Shown here piece after piece: positions 36,434 through 45,309 of a stretch of 64,000 nt of DNA. Source of the stretch: Streptomyces sp. B93. GTDB lineage: Bacteria; Actinomycetota; Actinomycetes; Streptomycetales; Streptomycetaceae. The position numbers and the translations under genes are program-made. Where the stretch lies: the NCBI RefSeq assembly GCF_018070565.1, contig NZ_JAGPXL010000011.1, positions 124,001 through 188,000 on the forward strand. Reading direction: 5' to 3'. The notes below the pieces were generated by a model, which saw only the letters and a program-made list of their open reading frames with translations, searched no databases and was not told the DNA's origin. Position 1 is the first letter of the stretch; every line of letters starts with the position of its first letter.

Positions 36434-37765
36434 ATGGTGATCGTCATCCTGCTGGTGGTACTGACCGTCCTCGTGACGGCCAACTGGTACCTGTGGCGCC
36501 GTCTGTTCCGTGACACCACCCGCGCTCCGGGGCTCGCCCGCCGCGCGGGCGCGGTGCTGATCGCGGGCGGCTGGGCGCTGGCCGTGGGCGCGCTGGTCGC
36601 CGAGCGGGCGGGCGCGCCGTTCTGGCTCCAGCGCACGCTCGCCTGGCCGGGGTTCCTGTGGCTGGCGCTGTCGATATACCTGCTGCTCACGGTGGTCGCC
36701 GGGGAAGCGGTACGGCCGCTGCTGCGGTGGTTCCTGAAGCGGCGGGCGGCGCGGGTGCGGGCGCCCGCGGCGGCGGGGATACCGCGGCCGGAGCCGGTAC
36801 CGGCGGGGGCGGGCTCGGGAGAGACGGGACCGTCCGCGGAGCCCGCGGAGCCCGCGGAGCCCGGGGAGCCCCGGGAGTCCGGCGGGTCCGGCGGGTCCGC
36901 GCGGGACGGTGGCGGGGTGGCTGCCGGGAACGTGGCCGATCCCTCACGGCGGGTCTTCGTCTCCCGGGTGGTCGCCGGGGCCGCGGCGGCCGTCGCGGTC
37001 GGGACCGTCGGGGCCGGGACCTACGGCGTGCTGAACGGGCCCGCTGTGAAACGCGTCACCGTGCCGCTGGCCAAGCTGCCGCGCGCGGCGCACGGTTTCC
37101 GGATCGCGGTCGTCAGCGACATCCACCTCGGGCCGGTGCTCGGGCGGGGCTTCGCGCAGAAGGTCGTCGACACCATCAACTCCACCCAGCCCGACCTCAT
37201 CGCCGTCGTCGGTGACCTGGTCGACGGGAGCGTCAAGGACCTGGGACCGGCGGCGGCACCGCTGGCGCAGCTGTCGGCGCGGCACGGGGCGTACTTCGTC
37301 ACCGGGAACCACGAGTACTTCTCCGGAGCCGGGGAGTGGGTCGAGGAGGTGCGGCGGCTGGGGCTGCGACCGCTGGAGAACGCGCGTACGGAGCTGCGCC
37401 ATTTCGATCTCGCCGGGGTCAATGACGTCGCCGGGGAGGACGAGGGGGAGGGGCCCGACTTCCAGAAGGCGCTGGGGGACCGGGACCGGGGGCGGGCGTG
37501 TGTGCTGCTCGCGCATCAGCCTGTGCAGATCCATGACGCGGTCGACCATGGGGTCGATCTCCAGCTGTCGGGGCATACGCACGGGGGGCAGTTGTGGCCG
37601 GGGAACCTGTTGGCGGCTGCGGCGAATCCGACGGTGGCGGGGCTGGAGCGGTACGGGGACACGCAGCTGTATGTGACGCGGGGGGCGGGGGCGTGGGGGC
37701 CGCCGACCCGGGTGGGGGCCGAGTCCGACATCACGGTGGTTGAGTTGGCTTCGCGGGAGGCGTGA
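36434..37765 (+). CDS. Membrane-anchored metallophosphoesterase
   Basis: 443 residues. Three N-terminal hydrophobic segments (for example MVIVILLVVLTVLVTANWYL, VLIAGGWALAVGALVAERAG) and a disordered Pro/Glu/Ser-rich stretch (about 115-175) precede a twin-Arg-free helix (VVAGAAAAVAVGTVGAGTYG) and a calcineurin-like phosphoesterase domain (about 215-435): IAVVSDIHLGPVLGR, LIAVVGDLVDGSV, YFVTGNHEYFSG, LLAHQP and LSGHTHGGQLWPG bind the two metals. Similar YkuE-type proteins are exported phosphodiesterases; substrate unknown. Ribosome site GAGGGG. Confidence 0.93.
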   Translation: MVIVILLVVLTVLVTANWYLWRRLFRDTTRAPGLARRAGAVLIAGGWALAVGALVAERAGAPFWLQRTLAWPGFLWLALSIYLLLTVVAGEAVRPLLRWFLKRRAARVRAPAAAGIPRPEPVPAGAGSGETGPSAEPAEPAEPGEPRESGGSGGSARDGGGVAAGNVADPSRRVFVSRVVAGAAAAVAVGTVGAGTYGVLNGPAVKRVTVPLAKLPRAAHGFRIAVVSDIHLGPVLGRGFAQKVVDTINSTQPDLIAVVGDLVDGSVKDLGPAAAPLAQLSARHGAYFVTGNHEYFSGAGEWVEEVRRLGLRPLENARTELRHFDLAGVNDVAGEDEGEGPDFQKALGDRDRGRACVLLAHQPVQIHDAVDHGVDLQLSGHTHGGQLWPGNLLAAAANPTVAGLERYGDTQLYVTRGAGAWGPPTRVGAESDITVVELASREA

Positions 37766-38195
37766 CGGGGTCGCTGTGGGGGTGGGCCGCGCAACCCGGC
37801 GCTCGCGGGGTGCCGCTGCGCCCACCCGTGCCGCCCCAGCGGCACGACTGCCCGCAGCTGCGGCGGATGGGGCTCTGCTGCCGGGTGGGCGTCGCCTGAG
37901 CGGTGCGACTGCCCGCAGCTGCGCGGAGACGGCACGGCAGTTGCGGCACATGGCAGCTCGGTGCCCGCAGCTGCGGCGGCTGGGGCTCGGCTGCCGGGTG
38001 GGCGTCGTCCCAGCGGCACGACTGCCCCCAACTATGCGAGAGGGCTGCTCGAAGCTGGCGGCGGATGAGCCCCGCTGCCGGGTGGGCGTCGCCTGAGCGG
38101 TGCGACTGCCCGCGGCTGCGGCGGATGCAGTCCCGCTGCCGGGTGGGCGTTGCCCGAGTGGTGCGACTGCCGCGGCGGCGGGCCGCTTGTCGGCC
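37766..38195. repeat. Cluster of degenerate intergenic repeats
   Basis: 430 bases without a gene. The 17-mer gctgccgggtgggcgtc occurs four times (37877, 37990, 38074; one-base variant at 38135), each followed by forms of gcctgagcggtgcgactgcc and cgcagctgcggcgg. The left edge has a hairpin (CGTGCCG 37827-37833, CGGCACG 37840-37846). Similar words are, from memory, scattered in many streptomycete intergenic regions. It lies between two genes whose 3' ends face each other. Confidence 0.85.
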
Positions 38196-39680
38196 TTAAG
38201 CCGCCGCCGTCCGTCGTGCCGGTAGGCGGACCGTGACCGCCAAGCCCGTCCCCGGTGATGTGTCGACCGAGACCTTGCCTCCGTGGGCGTGGGCTATGCC
38301 CTGGACGATGGCCATGCCGAGGCCGGTGCCCGCGCCGCCGCCCGCGCGGAAGAAGCGGTCGAAGATGCGGGCGGCGTCCTCGGGGCAGAGGCCGGGGCCC
38401 TCGTCGGAGATGACGAGGTGGACGGTGTCGTCGCCGTCGCGGGCGACGGACAGGCGTACCGGGACGTCCACCGGGGTGTGGACGCGTACGTTGCCCAACA
38501 GGTTGCCGAGTATCTGGCGCAGGCCGGACTCGTCGGCGTGGACCAGGACCGAGCCCTCGGCGTGGACGGTGACGGGCCGGGTCGGCTGCTGGACCTGGAA
38601 GTCCTCGCTGGCCTCGCGGACGAGGCGGCTCAGGTCGACGTTGCGGAAGCGCAGTTCGGGTTGTTGTTCGAGGCGGGCCAGGGTGAGGAGTTCGTCGACG
38701 AGGCGGCCCATGCGGTCGGCTTCGGCCATCACCCGCTCCCAGGCCCGTTTGCGGTCGTCCGGGTTGCTCAGCATGCCCTTGTCGTAGAGCTGGAGGTAGC
38801 CGCGTATCGCGGACAGCGGGGTGCGCAGTTCGTGGGAGGCGTCGGCGACGAAGCGGCGCAGCTGGGTCGCACTGCGCTCGCGTGTGCGGTACGCCGACTC
38901 CACCTGGTGGAGCATGGAGTTCAGCGCCACCCTCAGCTGCTCCACCTCCAGCGTGGGGTCGCTGCTGGAGGGCACACGGCGGGTCAGGTCGCCCTCGGCG
39001 ATCGCCGACGAGGTCTCCACCATGTCCTCCAGCGGCCGCATCCGCCGCCCCACGCTGACCATGGTCAGCCAGGCGAGCAGCGCCAGCAGCAGGGTGCCCA
39101 CGGCGAGGTCCAGCTTGAGCGCCTTGGCGACGCCGGTGTGCAGGCTCTGGGTGGACGCGGCGATCAGTATGTGGGTGCCGTCGGCGAGCCGGGTCGCGGT
39201 GGCCCGGTAGGGCGTGCCGTGCACGGTGATGTCCTGCGGCTCCTCCTCGGCGGCCAGCGCCCGCGGATCGCCCACCGCGGCGGCCAGTTCGCGCTGGGTG
39301 TCGCTCGGCGCGAACCCGGCGAACTCCTGCACCCGCCCGCCCGCGCCGACGGCGGTGACCACGGAGTCGGGCCGCGGCCGGTCCTCGGACGTCGGTGGCC
39401 GCATCCGCTCCCGCACCAGTGACAGCGCGCTGAAGGAGTCGATCTGCTCCTCGGTGAGCGCCAGCCCGTTCAGGGACTTGCGCATCTCCGACAGTTCGCT
39501 GTCGATCTGCGACAGCAGATAGTGCCGCATGCCCATCAGGCTCACCGCCGTCGCCAGCACGATGCCGAGCGCGAGCAGCGCCACGTTCGCCATCGTCAGC
39601 TTGGCGCGCAGCGAGTGCATCCCGCCGGGTCGGCAGCGCCCGCCCCGCCAGGCGCCCCTCGGCAGCCGTACGCCGGTCAC
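38196..39680 (-). CDS. Sensor histidine kinase
   Basis: 494 residues. Two membrane helices (about 30-50, ANVALLALGIVLATAVSLMG; about 205-225, LAVGTLLLALLAWLTMVSVG) flank an extracytoplasmic sensor domain (about 55-200). HAMP follows (MRPLEDMVETSSAIAEGDL), then HisKA with the phosphorylated His in FVADASHELRTPLSAIRGYL, and the ATPase domain with N box ILGNLLGNVRVHTP, DEGPGLCPEDAARIFDRFFR and GAGTGLGMAIVQGIAHAHGG. It pairs with the response regulator encoded just before it: the GTG start overlaps that gene's stop in GTGA. Signal unknown; the divergent MMPL transporter is a likely target. Confidence 0.95.
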   Translation of the reverse strand: MTGVRLPRGAWRGGRCRPGGMHSLRAKLTMANVALLALGIVLATAVSLMGMRHYLLSQIDSELSEMRKSLNGLALTEEQIDSFSALSLVRERMRPPTSEDRPRPDSVVTAVGAGGRVQEFAGFAPSDTQRELAAAVGDPRALAAEEEPQDITVHGTPYRATATRLADGTHILIAASTQSLHTGVAKALKLDLAVGTLLLALLAWLTMVSVGRRMRPLEDMVETSSAIAEGDLTRRVPSSSDPTLEVEQLRVALNSMLHQVESAYRTRERSATQLRRFVADASHELRTPLSAIRGYLQLYDKGMLSNPDDRKRAWERVMAEADRMGRLVDELLTLARLEQQPELRFRNVDLSRLVREASEDFQVQQPTRPVTVHAEGSVLVHADESGLRQILGNLLGNVRVHTPVDVPVRLSVARDGDDTVHLVISDEGPGLCPEDAARIFDRFFRAGGGAGTGLGMAIVQGIAHAHGGKVSVDTSPGTGLAVTVRLPARRTAAA

Positions 39681-40366
39681 GCGAGCCCGTATCCGACGCC
39701 GCGCCGGGTGGTGATCACGGGTGGGCCGAGGGTGTCGAGCTTGCGGCGCAGATAGCTGATGTAGGTCTCCACGACGGTCGACTCGGGCGGGGTGTGCTCG
39801 TACTGCCAGACGTGCCGCAGGAGTTGCTCCTTGGGCACGACCCGGCCGCCGTTGCGGACCAGGAACCGCAGCAGCGCGTACTCGGTGGGGGTGAGCTGGA
39901 CCGTCTTGCCCGCGCGGTGCACCGAGTACGTCGTCTCGTCCAGCTCCAGGTCGCCGTAGCGCAGGGGCGGGCGCTGGGGGAGGACGTCGGCGGGGCGGGT
40001 GCGGCGCAGGACGGCGGTGATCCGGGCGACGACCTCGTCGATGTTGAACGGCTTGGTGATGTAGTCGTCGCCGAAGCCGAGCGCGCCGACGACCTCGGCG
40101 GGGGAGTCGCGGGCGGTGAGGAACACCAGCGCCAGGTCGGGGCGGCGGGCGCGCAGCTCACGCCCGAGGGCGCGGCCGTCGCCGTCGGGGAGCATGACGT
40201 CGAGGAGGGCCGCGTCGGGGCGGGTGCGTTCGGCGAGGGCGAGCGCCTCGCGGACCGAGCCCGCCGTCATCACCTCGAACCGGTGGTAGCGCAGGGCGAT
40301 GGCGAGAACGTCCGCGATGGACTCCTCGTCCTCCACGACCAGCACGGTGCCGGGAACCGTCGTCAT
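39677..40366 (-). CDS. OmpR-family response regulator
   Basis: 229 residues. Receiver domain 1-125: acidic pair in LVVEDEESIADVL, phospho-acceptor Asp in PDAALLDVMLPDGDGRALG, Thr in LVFLTARDSP and Lys in GFGDDYITKPFN. The C-terminal winged helix (about 140-228) has LTPTEYALLRFLVRNGGRVV and VVETYISYLRRKLDTLG. It is the partner of the histidine kinase that follows with a 4-base overlap, and is divergent from the MMPL gene. Confidence 0.96.
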   Translation of the reverse strand: MTTVPGTVLVVEDEESIADVLAIALRYHRFEVMTAGSVREALALAERTRPDAALLDVMLPDGDGRALGRELRARRPDLALVFLTARDSPAEVVGALGFGDDYITKPFNIDEVVARITAVLRRTRPADVLPQRPPLRYGDLELDETTYSVHRAGKTVQLTPTEYALLRFLVRNGGRVVPKEQLLRHVWQYEHTPPESTVVETYISYLRRKLDTLGPPVITTRRGVGYGLA

Positions 40367-40445
40367 GCCCCCAGTATCGGCGGGCGCACCGACAACGGCC
40401 CCCGCCTTCGCTTTGGAGTTCCTTGAGAGTCATGCGTGCCTGGTG

Positions 40446-40461
40446 GGCACGCGCGCGTGCC
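40446..40461. promoter_or_regulatory. 16-bp perfect palindrome between regulator and transporter genes
   Basis: GGCACGCGCGCGTGCC is its own reverse complement. It lies 80 bases before the response regulator start and 53 bases before the MMPL start. It could be an operator, but GC-rich palindromes are frequent here, and OmpR-type sites are usually direct repeats. Confidence 0.35.
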
Positions 40462-40513
40462 GCCGCCAATCCTGTTCGCCAGGACCTGGGGGACCAACCG
40501 GATCGAAGGAGCG

Positions 40514-42946
40514 ATGAACGTGGCGGCATTGGCACGGTGGTGTTTCAGGCACCGGCTGGTGGTCCTGGTGTTGTGGGTGGGGGCGCTGTTCGGTCTGGGC
40601 TTCACGGCCTCGACGGCGGGCACGGACTACGCGAACGTCTTCTCCCTGCCGAACACCGACTCCAAGAAGGCCTACGACCTCATGGAGAAGGCGTTCCCGG
40701 AGCGGGCGGGCGACACCGACACGGTGGTGTGGAAGACCGACGACGGCTCGGTGCGGGACGGGGACGTACGGTCCCGGATCGAGCCCGCGCTCGACGAGAT
40801 CGCGGGCATGGACGGCGTCGGCGAGGTCGCGAGCCCCTACGCGGGCGAGCGGGGCGCCGCGCAGATCAGTGAGGACGGGCGGATCGCCTACGCGCAGATC
40901 ACCTTCCGGGAGCAGGCCAACGCCGTCCCCAAGGAGCTGATCGAGGACGTCGTCGACACCGCGCAGGCGGCCGGGGGCGACGGACTCCAGGTGGAGCTGG
41001 GCGGCCAGGCGATCGCCCGCACCCAGGAGCCGCCCGCCGGTACCGCCGAACTCGTCGGCATCGTCGCCGCCGCGATCGTGCTGTTCCTGGCCTTCGGGTC
41101 GCTGTTCGCGATGCTGCTGCCGATCGTGGTGGCGATCGCGGGCGTCGGCACCGGCATGCTCGCCACGATGCTGCTCAGCCATGTCACCAACGTCCCCGAA
41201 GTGGCCCCGCTGCTGGGCTCGCTGATCGGTCTCGGCGTCGGCATCGACTACGCGCTGTTCATCGTCACCCGGCACCGGCGCGGCATCCTGCGCGGCGCCG
41301 AGCCGGAGGACTCCGCGGTGACCGCCCTCAACACCTCCGGCCGTGCGGTGCTGTTCGCGGGCGGCACGGTCTGCATCGCGCTCGCGGGCATGCTGGTGAT
41401 GAACCTGCGCTTCCTGGACGGGGTGGTTATCGCGACCTCCCTGACGGTGGTGCTCAGCGTCCTCGCCGCGATCACCCTGCTGCCCGCCCTGCTGGGCCTG
41501 CTCGGCACCCGGGTGCTCAGCCGCCGTCAGCGCCGGAAGCTGGCCGCGACGGGCCCGGAGTCGGAGGAGGCGAGCGGGCTGGCGGCGCGCTGGTCGGCGA
41601 CCGTCCAGAAGCGTCCGCGTTCGGTCGCCGCGCTGGCCGTCGTCGTCATGGCGGTGCTCGCGCTGCCCGTGCTGTCGATCCGGCTCGGCGCCACCGACCA
41701 GGGCAACCACCAGGACTCCACGACCACCCGGCAGGCGTACGACCTGCTGGCGGAGGGCTTCGGGCCCGGCGTCAACGGCCCCCTCCAGGTCGTCGTCGAG
41801 GGCGCGGCGCCCGACTCCCTGGTCTCCGGGATCGAGGCCACCGAGGGTGTCGCGCAGGTCGCCGCCGTACCGCCCGCGAACGGCATCTCGGTGATCAACG
41901 TGGTGCCGACGACGTCACCGCAGTCCGAGGAGACGGACGTACTGATCGACCGGCTGCGTGACGACGTGATCCCGGAGGCCGGGGTGGAGGCCCACGTCGG
42001 CGGTGTGACGGCCGTCTTCAAGGACTTCGCGTCGGTGACCGGCGACCGGCTCCCCTACTTCATCGCGACGATCATCGCGCTGGGCTTCCTGCTGCTGATG
42101 GTGGCGTTCCGTTCGCTGGTGGTGCCGCTGACGGCCGCCGTGATGAACCTCGTCGCCGCCGCCGCGTCCTTCGGTGTGCTGGTGGCGATCTTCCAGTGGG
42201 GCTGGGGCACGGAGCTGCTCGGCATCGGCAAGGAGGGCCCGATCACGGCGTTCCTGCCGGTCATCATGCTGTCCCTGCTCTTCGGCCTCTCCATGGACTA
42301 CCAGGTGTTCCTGGTGAGCCGGATGCACGAGGAGTGGGTGCACACCCGCGACAACGCCCGCGCGGTCCGTGTCGGTCTCGCCGAGACGAGCCGGGTCATC
42401 AACTGCGCCGCGCTCATCATGATCTGCGTGTTCTCCGCGTTCGTCCTCAGCGGCGACATGGAGGGCGCGATGGCGGGCATCGGCCTGGCCGCGGCGGTCG
42501 CGCTGGACGCCTTCATCCTGCGTACGGCGCTGGTTCCGGCCGCGATGCACCTGCTGGGCGACTCCAACTGGTGGCTGCCGGAGTGGCTGGAGAAGCGGCT
42601 GCCGCACCTCGCGGTGGAGCCGAAGGAGGACCCCGTCCCGGAACCGGCCGCGCCCGAGGGCGGCGCCTCCGTGGTCCACGGCTACATCCGCGCCGCCGAC
42701 GGTGAGCCCGTCGCCGACGCCGCGGTCACCCTGATGTCCAAGGGCGGCCGTCAGCTCGACCGGGTGACGTCCCTGGCGGACGGCTCCTACATCGTCTCCG
42801 TCCCGGCCCCCGGCACCTATCTGCTGGCGGCGACGGCGTCCGTCCACGGCGCGCGGGCACGCCAGGTCGTCGTGGACGGTGAGCCGGTGGTCTACGACAT
42901 GGAACTGACGGAGGTCTCGGAGGGGGAGGTGGACGCGGTCAACTAG
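40514..42946 (+). CDS. MMPL/RND-type transporter with C-terminal beta-sandwich domain
   Basis: 810 residues, about 12 transmembrane helices in two MMPL halves. The first helix is LVVLVLWVGALFGLGFTAS; the first porter loop covers about 45-170. The proton-relay motif GLGVGIDYALFIVTRHRRG is near 240, its second-half counterpart FGLSMDYQVFLVSRMHEEW near 595. MMPL proteins export lipids, pigments or drugs by proton motive force. The last 90 residues (VVHGYIRAADGEPVADAAV, LADGSYIVSVPAPGTYLLAA) form a carboxypeptidase-regulatory-like Ig fold, unusual for the family. I chose ATG 40514 after GAAGGA rather than 40436. The stop shares CTAG with that of the convergent TetR gene. Confidence 0.94.
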   Translation: MNVAALARWCFRHRLVVLVLWVGALFGLGFTASTAGTDYANVFSLPNTDSKKAYDLMEKAFPERAGDTDTVVWKTDDGSVRDGDVRSRIEPALDEIAGMDGVGEVASPYAGERGAAQISEDGRIAYAQITFREQANAVPKELIEDVVDTAQAAGGDGLQVELGGQAIARTQEPPAGTAELVGIVAAAIVLFLAFGSLFAMLLPIVVAIAGVGTGMLATMLLSHVTNVPEVAPLLGSLIGLGVGIDYALFIVTRHRRGILRGAEPEDSAVTALNTSGRAVLFAGGTVCIALAGMLVMNLRFLDGVVIATSLTVVLSVLAAITLLPALLGLLGTRVLSRRQRRKLAATGPESEEASGLAARWSATVQKRPRSVAALAVVVMAVLALPVLSIRLGATDQGNHQDSTTTRQAYDLLAEGFGPGVNGPLQVVVEGAAPDSLVSGIEATEGVAQVAAVPPANGISVINVVPTTSPQSEETDVLIDRLRDDVIPEAGVEAHVGGVTAVFKDFASVTGDRLPYFIATIIALGFLLLMVAFRSLVVPLTAAVMNLVAAAASFGVLVAIFQWGWGTELLGIGKEGPITAFLPVIMLSLLFGLSMDYQVFLVSRMHEEWVHTRDNARAVRVGLAETSRVINCAALIMICVFSAFVLSGDMEGAMAGIGLAAAVALDAFILRTALVPAAMHLLGDSNWWLPEWLEKRLPHLAVEPKEDPVPEPAAPEGGASVVHGYIRAADGEPVADAAVTLMSKGGRQLDRVTSLADGSYIVSVPAPGTYLLAATASVHGARARQVVVDGEPVVYDMELTEVSEGEVDAVN

Positions 42947-43698
42947 TCCTCCGCCGCGGCCTGGGGGGACCGGTGGGAATCCGGTCCCCCCTTCGTCATC
43001 CCCGGCAGGAAGTCCCGGAAGAGTTCGTGCACCTCCCGCACCAGCGGCCGCAGTACCCGGAACCGGGACAGGGCCACTCCGCGGGCGGTGAGCCGGGCCC
43101 CCCGCTCGGCCAGCCGGTAGCTCCGCCGCCGCCCCTCCGTGCGGTCGAAGATCCAGTACAGGACGAGGCCCATCTGGGAGAGCCACATCAGCTCGGGCAG
43201 GGCCTCCCGCAGGTCGTCGGGGACCTTGGTCCTCGTGGCGCCGCGCAGCACCTCCCGGTGGACGCTGATGGCCTCCTCGCGCGCGTGCTCCGACTCGGGG
43301 GAGAAGGGGCTGAGCGGGCTGTCGGGGTCGGCGGCGTTCTTGAAGAACTGGACGGCGAACTGGTGGTAGGGCATGGCGATGTCCAGCCACGCCTTCAACA
43401 CGCCCGCGAGGCGCGCCTCCAGGTCGGTCTCGCGGGCCAGGACCTCCCGGACCGCCGCCTGGTGCTCGGCGGCGATCCGGTCGTAGAAGCCCTGGATCAG
43501 GTGTTCCTTGCCCTCGAAGTAGTAGTAGGCGTTGCCGACGGAGACTCCCGCCTCCTTGGCGATGGCCCGCATCGTGGTCTTGTCGTAGCCGCGCTCCTCG
43601 AACAGCCGCATCGCCGTCTGGAGGATCAGGGCGCGGGTCTGCTCGGACTTGCTGGGCGCGGCGCCGTCTGCGGGGCCGTCTGCGTTCTTCGCGGGCAC
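42943..43698 (-). CDS. TetR-family transcriptional regulator
   Basis: 251 residues. The N-terminal HTH (about 18-65) reads EQTRALILQTAMRLFEERGY, then MRAIAKEAGVSVGNAYYYFE. The C-terminal ligand domain is all-helical (about 75-230; ARLAGVLKAWLDIAMPYHQF, ELMWLSQMGLVLYWIFDRTE). It probably responds to a hydrophobic ligand and may regulate the convergent MMPL gene, though tail-to-tail orientation makes that indirect. The two stop codons overlap in one CTAG. Confidence 0.95.
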   Translation of the reverse strand: MPAKNADGPADGAAPSKSEQTRALILQTAMRLFEERGYDKTTMRAIAKEAGVSVGNAYYYFEGKEHLIQGFYDRIAAEHQAAVREVLARETDLEARLAGVLKAWLDIAMPYHQFAVQFFKNAADPDSPLSPFSPESEHAREEAISVHREVLRGATRTKVPDDLREALPELMWLSQMGLVLYWIFDRTEGRRRSYRLAERGARLTARGVALSRFRVLRPLVREVHELFRDFLPGMTKGGPDSHRSPQAAAED

Positions 43699-43721
43699 GG
43701 GGCGAGCCTAACCAGTGGGTC

Positions 43722-44705
43722 TCAGGAGGACTGTGCCGCCTGGTAGAGGTTCTGGGCGTCGGTGCCGAAGTACGGGCCGTACATCCGGTTCGGCAGGAAG
43801 TTGTACTTGAAGCTGTTCACCGACGACAGCAGGCCGGTGCCGGTGGCCTCGTCGAACCGGGTGAACCACGGGCCGCCGCTGGAGCCGCCGGTCATGTTGC
43901 AGGTCATCCCGTGGTCGTTGGAGAGCAGGAAGTCCCGGCTGGTGTTGCCGGAGCAGTGGATGAACTTCTCGCCGTCGTAGGGGGCGGCGGCCGGGAAGCC
44001 GAAGGCGTACATCGGCAGGTTGTAGCCGGTGTTGAAGGCGAGCCCCTGCCCGCCGACGACGTCCGTCAGCAGTTGTCCGCCGAGCGGGGCGACGACGGCC
44101 GCGCCGATGTCGTAGTTGATGTCCTCGCTCGCCGTCCACTGGGGTGTGGCGAGGGTCCTGGTGGCGGTCCAGCGGCCGTGCGGGGCCTGGCCGTCGTGGT
44201 AGCCGGGGACGAAGACCCAGTTGGTGTGCCAGGCGCCCTCCAGCTTCACACAGTGGCCCGCCGTGATCACGGTGCTCTTGTTGGCGCTGGTGACGGCGTT
44301 GCCGGAGCAGGACGCCGTACGGCCCTGGTAGGTGAAGAACACCCGGCCCGCGGTGGAGACGACCGCGCCGCCGCCGGTCCAGGCGGTCCCGCCGCTGGGG
44401 AAGGCCTGGACGCCGACGTCGGTGGGCGCCACGGTCGTCCGGGCGCCCGTGCGCGGCGCCGAGCCGCCCTCGAAGTGCCCGTCGACGGTGAGCAGGTCGA
44501 GCGGGGCCGCCGCCCGCATCCGGGCCGGGGTCCAGAAGTCGCGGGCCCGTTCCTGCGCCGCGGCGCCGACCTCGGCGCCGGAGCCCGGTGCGGGGGCGGC
44601 GCCCGCGGGGGTGGCGAGGGCGCCGGTGGTGAGCAGTGCGGTGACGCCCACCAGGGCGCCGAGGAGGGAGCGGGGTATGCGGGACATGCCGGGTATGCCT
44701 CTCAC
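43722..44705 (-). CDS. Secreted trypsin-like serine protease
   Basis: 327 residues. Signal peptide RIPRSLLGALVGVTALLTTG, cleaved near PAGAA; a propeptide-like segment follows. The chymotrypsin fold (about 110-320) has catalytic STVITAGHCV (His), SEDINYDIGAAVVAPLG (Asp) and TGGSSGGPWFTRF (Ser), with cysteines near GRTASCSGNAV and AGHC able to pair. It resembles V8-like/glutamyl-endopeptidase exported proteases of streptomycetes. The GTG at 44705 is preceded by AAGGAG at the right distance and reads VRGIPGMSRIP. Confidence 0.93.
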   Translation of the reverse strand: MRGIPGMSRIPRSLLGALVGVTALLTTGALATPAGAAPAPGSGAEVGAAAQERARDFWTPARMRAAAPLDLLTVDGHFEGGSAPRTGARTTVAPTDVGVQAFPSGGTAWTGGGAVVSTAGRVFFTYQGRTASCSGNAVTSANKSTVITAGHCVKLEGAWHTNWVFVPGYHDGQAPHGRWTATRTLATPQWTASEDINYDIGAAVVAPLGGQLLTDVVGGQGLAFNTGYNLPMYAFGFPAAAPYDGEKFIHCSGNTSRDFLLSNDHGMTCNMTGGSSGGPWFTRFDEATGTGLLSSVNSFKYNFLPNRMYGPYFGTDAQNLYQAAQSS

Positions 44706-44817
44706 GCGTACTCCTTCGCGGTGGGGGGAGCTTGGCGGTCGAACCGTCCAGCAGCGTCCCACGTGAGCGGGATTTGTGAAGAGTGCATGCCAAGACGGTC
44801 TGGCCGGAAGGGGGTCC

Positions 44818-45309
44818 TCAGGCCGTCCCGCACGAACCGTCGTCGCAGTCCGGCCCCCGGTAGACCCAGCCCTGCCCGCGCTCGTACGTCCATCCCTCCG
44901 CGCTCCGGTACGACCGCCCGCCCCACTGTGCCTCGCGCCACTTCGCGGCGGCCAGCACCGCCCCCTTGGCGAACACCGCCCCGGTCGGCGTGGCCAGCCG
45001 GTGGGCCAGCGCCCGGTGTTCGCGCAGGGCCCACAGGACGACGATCCACGCCGCCGTCGACCGGTAGACCTGTCCGGAGTCCCCCACGACGGTGATCTCC
45101 TCCAGGGTCGCGCGGTGGTCGAGGCCGGGGAAGCGCCGCGCGGCCTCCTCCGAACCCGCCGGGACCAGCTCCAGCGGCACCAGCTGACGCTGCCGCCGCA
45201 GCCAGTCCCGCACATGGGCGCAGAGCGCGCACTGGGCGTCGTAGAGGACCGTGAGCCCGCGGACCGGGACGCGCGCGGCGTCCCGGTCCGGTGCGGTGGC
45301 CGCCGTCAT
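44818..45309 (-). CDS. DCC-family thiol-disulfide oxidoreductase
   Basis: 163 residues. The DUF393 signature is LTVLYDAQCALCAHVRDWL (about 20-38), with the DxxCxxC redox pair; also RSTAAWIVVLWALREHR. Members have a thioredoxin-like fold and often accompany small membrane proteins. It overlaps the upstream membrane gene by 4 bases and is presumably made with it. The C-terminus adds two cysteines (CDDGSCGTA). Confidence 0.92.
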   Translation of the reverse strand: MTAATAPDRDAARVPVRGLTVLYDAQCALCAHVRDWLRRQRQLVPLELVPAGSEEAARRFPGLDHRATLEEITVVGDSGQVYRSTAAWIVVLWALREHRALAHRLATPTGAVFAKGAVLAAAKWREAQWGGRSYRSAEGWTYERGQGWVYRGPDCDDGSCGTA

